From positions 56,991-120,990 of the forward strand of contig JABHDE010000076.1 of NCBI GenBank assembly GCA_018673215.1: a DNA stretch of 64,000 nt, written 5' to 3'. The notes beneath the pieces were generated by a model. The model had not been told where the DNA came from and made no database searches. It saw nothing but the letters and a program-made list of their open reading frames with translations. This DNA comes from Formosa sp. Lineage in GTDB: Bacteria > Bacteroidota > Bacteroidia > Flavobacteriales > Flavobacteriaceae. Below, in pieces: positions 61,928 to 64,000 of the stretch (positions are counted from its first letter, which is position 1; every line of letters begins with the position of its first letter). The position numbers and the translations under genes were made by a program.

Positions 61928-62238
61928 CTAGTTTTATCAAATCTCACCTACATAAAAAAAGTTTAAATGACAATGTTTTTACTGGAGATCAAAGCAGTAG
62001 AAACCCAGATTATTTTAAAACACTGTGGAGCAGATACAAGAAACAAACTAAGCTTTTGAAGGAAGGACAAACATTGTACTCATTTAGACACTCTGGGGCT
62101 ATAGAAATCTTTAAGAGAACAGGCTCTATAACCAAGCTACAGAAAGCAATGGGGCATTCATCTATAAATGTAAGTTTAACCTATTTAAGGGGTTTAGAAA
62201 TAGCTGAACTGAAGGAAGAGGATATGCCTATGGTTTAG
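61928..62238 (+). pseudogene. 3' fragment of a tyrosine recombinase/integrase (catalytic C-terminus)
   Basis: SFIKSHLHKKSLNDNVFTGDQSSRNPDYFKTLWSRYKKQTKLLKEGQTLYSFRHSGAIEIFKRTGSITKLQKAMGHSSINVSLTYLRGLEIAELKEEDMPMV*; RH, GH and Tyr motifs present, N-terminal half missing. Confidence 0.85.
62191..62238 (+). repeat. Recombinase-tail repeat R2 (still attached to the recombinase fragment)
   Basis: GGTTTAGAAATAGCTGAACTGAAGGAAGAGGATATGCCTATGGTTTAG. Confidence 0.9.
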
Positions 62239-62636
62239 TTACACTCAGAATTTAATCTAAACAAACTGTATCCAGGTGTTTCAAAGTATGCCTCTCCACC
62301 ATCACATTCAAATTTAATTGTAGTAACTAATTCATTACCAAAATTTAAATCAACCGTTAGGACCTCATTTTCATATGTATAATTAAGAGGGTTCGGAATA
62401 TGATTTCCATCATTTGCTTCATAGGAGTTAAATAACGCATTACAATCACCTTCAACACAATAATAAGTGTATCGTAACCCATCTTTATAAAGATACATTG
62501 TATTTCCCTCTGGTATCATTCCTTCGATAAGCCATTTACCTTCAATTGAATAATCTGGTACTGGCAAACTTTCTGAATCATTTTCACAACTCATAATGAG
62601 AAAAGCAAATAATAATGGTAATAATAATTTTTTCAT
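62235..62636 (-). CDS. Lipoprotein (array cargo)
   Basis: Lipobox FLIMSCEND; VEGK-type family shared with 55591..56019; stop TAA overlaps the recombinase stop TAG. Confidence 0.85.
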   Translation of the reverse strand: MKKLLLPLLFAFLIMSCENDSESLPVPDYSIEGKWLIEGMIPEGNTMYLYKDGLRYTYYCVEGDCNALFNSYEANDGNHIPNPLNYTYENEVLTVDLNFGNELVTTIKFECDGGEAYFETPGYSLFRLNSECN

Positions 62637-62706
62637 AATTTAATGTGTTTTTAAAAATAAATAAGTTGCAATTTACAACAAATGTCCGTTAAATAATCTC
62701 TATTTA
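62622..62706. repeat. 85-bp perfect direct repeat, copy 1
   Basis: taataattttttcataatttaatgtg...ttaaataatctctattta identical to 63136-63220; includes the first codons of the cargo gene, its 5' region and the join to the tail. Confidence 0.9.
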
Positions 62707-62709
62707 TGT

Positions 62710-62757
62710 GGTTTAGAAATAGCTGAATTGAAAGAGGAGGATATGCCTATGGTTTAG
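62710..62757 (+). repeat. Recombinase-tail repeat R3 (GLEIAELKEEDMPMV*)
   Basis: GGTTTAGAAATAGCTGAATTGAAAGAGGAGGATATGCCTATGGTTTAG; preceded by TATTTATGT (Y L C). Confidence 0.9.
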
Positions 62758-63149
62758 TTACAGTCAGAGCTTAACCTCCAAAGTTTACCACTATTTTCAA
62801 AATATATTTTACCCCCATCACATTCAAATGTAACTATCTCTTGTATTCCATCTATGATTACAGTATATCCATCATATGTATAAGAATCGGTACCTGGGAT
62901 TCTATCTGAACTATCTAATGAGTTCCAAAATGCATCAGTACAAGGATTAACCCCATTACAGTCTCCGTAATATGTGTATCTTTTTCCATCTAAATATTCA
63001 TACATTGTATTTGCATCTGTTCTATTTTCAGATGGCGACCATAGCCATTTACCTTCAACTGTATAAGCTGGTAATGGGTTGTCTTCTGAATCGTTTTCAC
63101 AACCCATAACAAAAAGAGCAAAGAATAATGGTGCTAATAATTTTTTCAT
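62754..63149 (-). CDS. Lipoprotein (array cargo), paralogue of 62235..62636
   Basis: Lipobox FVMGCEND; YTVEGKWLWS...TMYEYLDGKRYTYYGDCN...WRLSSDCN*; stop overlaps R3. Confidence 0.85.
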   Translation of the reverse strand: MKKLLAPLFFALFVMGCENDSEDNPLPAYTVEGKWLWSPSENRTDANTMYEYLDGKRYTYYGDCNGVNPCTDAFWNSLDSSDRIPGTDSYTYDGYTVIIDGIQEIVTFECDGGKIYFENSGKLWRLSSDCN

Positions 63150-63220
63150 AATTTAATGTGTTTTTAAAAATAAATAAGTTGCAATTTACAACAAATGTCC
63201 GTTAAATAATCTCTATTTAC
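63136..63220. repeat. 85-bp perfect direct repeat, copy 2
   Basis: Identical to 62622-62706, offset 514 bp. Confidence 0.9.
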
Positions 63221-63223
63221 GAG

Positions 63224-63270
63224 GTTTAGAACTCCCTGAATTGAAGGAGGAGGATATGCCTATTTTTTAG
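63224..63270 (+). repeat. Recombinase-tail repeat R4 (1-nt deletion)
   Basis: GGTTTAGAACTCCCTGATTGAAGGAGGAGGATATGCCTATTTTTTAG; preceded by TATTTACGA (Y L R). Confidence 0.88.
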
Positions 63271-63427
63271 GTTTTAAGGACTCAAGCCAAACAAGTATAG
63301 TAGCTACTATAATACCTGCCCAAATAAACAGCTCAGCTATACTAATATCATAAACTCTCCAAATAATAAATGACAGGGTGCTTATTGTCAAGGATGTGAT
63401 ACAAGCAATCTTATATGATTTTTTCAT
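63260..63427 (-). CDS. 55-aa membrane micro-protein (array cargo)
   Basis: MKKSYKIACITSLTISTLSFIIWRVYDISIAELFIWAGIIVATILVWLESLKPKK*; two hydrophobic segments; stop lies inside R4. Confidence 0.6.
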   Translation of the reverse strand: MKKSYKIACITSLTISTLSFIIWRVYDISIAELFIWAGIIVATILVWLESLKPKK

Positions 63428-63469
63428 ATTCTAAATATAGTAATTAATTTAATTTTAACCTGTTTAAGA

Positions 63470-63514
63470 TATTTAGAACTCCCTGAATTGAAGGAAGATA
63501 TGCCTATGGTTTAG
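63470..63514 (+). repeat. Recombinase-tail repeat R5 (one codon shorter)
   Basis: TATTTAGAACTCCCTGAATTGAAGGAAGATATGCCTATGGTTTAG, encodes (LR)YLELPELKEDMPMV*. Confidence 0.88.
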
Positions 63515-63654
63515 TCCCCTAAAAGAATTGTACCAACAATCATTGATATAAAAATTAAACCAGAAATAAAAAGAACTATTTTAGTTATCTTTTTTTGTTT
63601 TTCACTCCCAGCGTCCTCGACACCATATCTATCATAATCGTTAAAACCATTCAT
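63511..63654 (-). CDS. 47-aa membrane micro-protein (array cargo)
   Basis: MNGFNDYDRYGVEDAGSEKQKKITKIVLFISGLIFISMIVGTILLGD*; one TM; stop TAA overlaps the R5 TAG. Confidence 0.6.
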   Translation of the reverse strand: MNGFNDYDRYGVEDAGSEKQKKITKIVLFISGLIFISMIVGTILLGD

Positions 63655-63698
63655 ACTTTTTTATCAAATATAATAAAAGTAAACAAACCAAATTAAGA

Positions 63699-63743
63699 GG
63701 TTTAGAAATAACTGAACTGAAAGAGAAAAATATGCCTATGGTT
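63699..63743 (+). repeat. Recombinase-tail repeat R6 (stop lost)
   Basis: GGTTTAGAAATAACTGAACTGAAAGAGAAAAATATGCCTATGGTT (GLEITELKEKNMPMV) followed by CAAG. Confidence 0.85.
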
Positions 63744-63776
63744 CAAGTATGCGTAATATTATATACTTGTGGTTTA

Positions 63777-64000
63777 TCACAACGCTGTTCCTGCCAATAG
63801 CACTCCAATCGCAAGAGCTCCAATTGCGAACGAAAGATATGTACGTCCAGCTGTTTTCCAAATTGAAAACTTTCTAACTTTCACTTCGTTAATTTCATCC
63901 ACAGAAATTTCTTGTAGTTGCCCATTAGTATCTACAGTCAATGTTTGCTCATTTTTAGAAACTAAGGTTCCTTTAACATTTATTCCTCCAATACCCTTTA
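63777..64000 (-). CDS. Small protein with C-terminal TM (array cargo, partial, runs off the right edge)
   Basis: ...KGIGGINVKGTLVSKNEQTLTVDTNGQLQEISVDEINEVKVRKFSIWKTAGRTYLSFAIGALAIGVLLAGTAL*. Confidence 0.6.
   Translation of the reverse strand, partial: KGIGGINVKGTLVSKNEQTLTVDTNGQLQEISVDEINEVKVRKFSIWKTAGRTYLSFAIGALAIGVLLAGTAL

Noticed and set aside
61822-62238. Intact small integrase ORF (138 aa)
   Set aside because: The first ~35 codons are antisense to a cargo remnant and the catalytic domain lacks its N-terminal half, so it is a fragment read through a junction.
61430-63745. CRISPR array
   Set aside because: Repeats are ~48 bp, diverged and coding-derived; intervals are 180-700 bp and contain genes; no cas genes in the window.

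Overview
The window is a 64 kb AT-rich chromosomal segment from a Flavobacteriaceae-type bacterium (Bacteroidota). This is inferred from TTTG-N19-TAnnTTTG promoters, a T9SS sorting domain, and the gene neighbourhoods. Most of it is ordinary core content: a Bat/MoxR aerotolerance cluster (batE-batD-batC-batB-batA, DUF58, moxR), ppc, two ammonium transporters with a PII protein, gltBD, an ilvD-B-N-C-A operon, pyk/rnc/fabF/acpP, purN, rnhA, a PfkB kinase, purF, sod, an AddAB-like nuclease pair flanking an OmpA-family gene, hydrolases and DoxX-like proteins. The right end (about 61.4 kb to the window edge) is different. It holds six diverged copies of the last ~48-57 bp of a tyrosine-recombinase gene (codons just after the catalytic Tyr through the stop: (Y)LRGLEIAELKEEDMPMV*). 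They are arranged head to tail, and between them lie single small genes all on the opposite strand: a decayed Kazal inhibitor, lipoproteins and micro-membrane proteins. In three or four units the cargo stop codon overlaps or lies inside the recombinase tail. This looks like an integron-like cassette array in which a recombinase 3' end acts as the repeated attachment site, and it is the best candidate for an undescribed system. Other points of interest are a candidate sRNA gene with tandem LytTR-like boxes between purF and sod, a matched CCCCTA(A)n-TAGGGG palindrome upstream of glnB and of the porin-amt unit, interlocked hairpins upstream of ilvD, a secreted phosphohistidine/PPDK_N-type protein with a T9SS tail, and an amber-interrupted pseudogene. 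I saw no rRNA, tRNA or CRISPR array. Everything here was read by eye, with no database searches.
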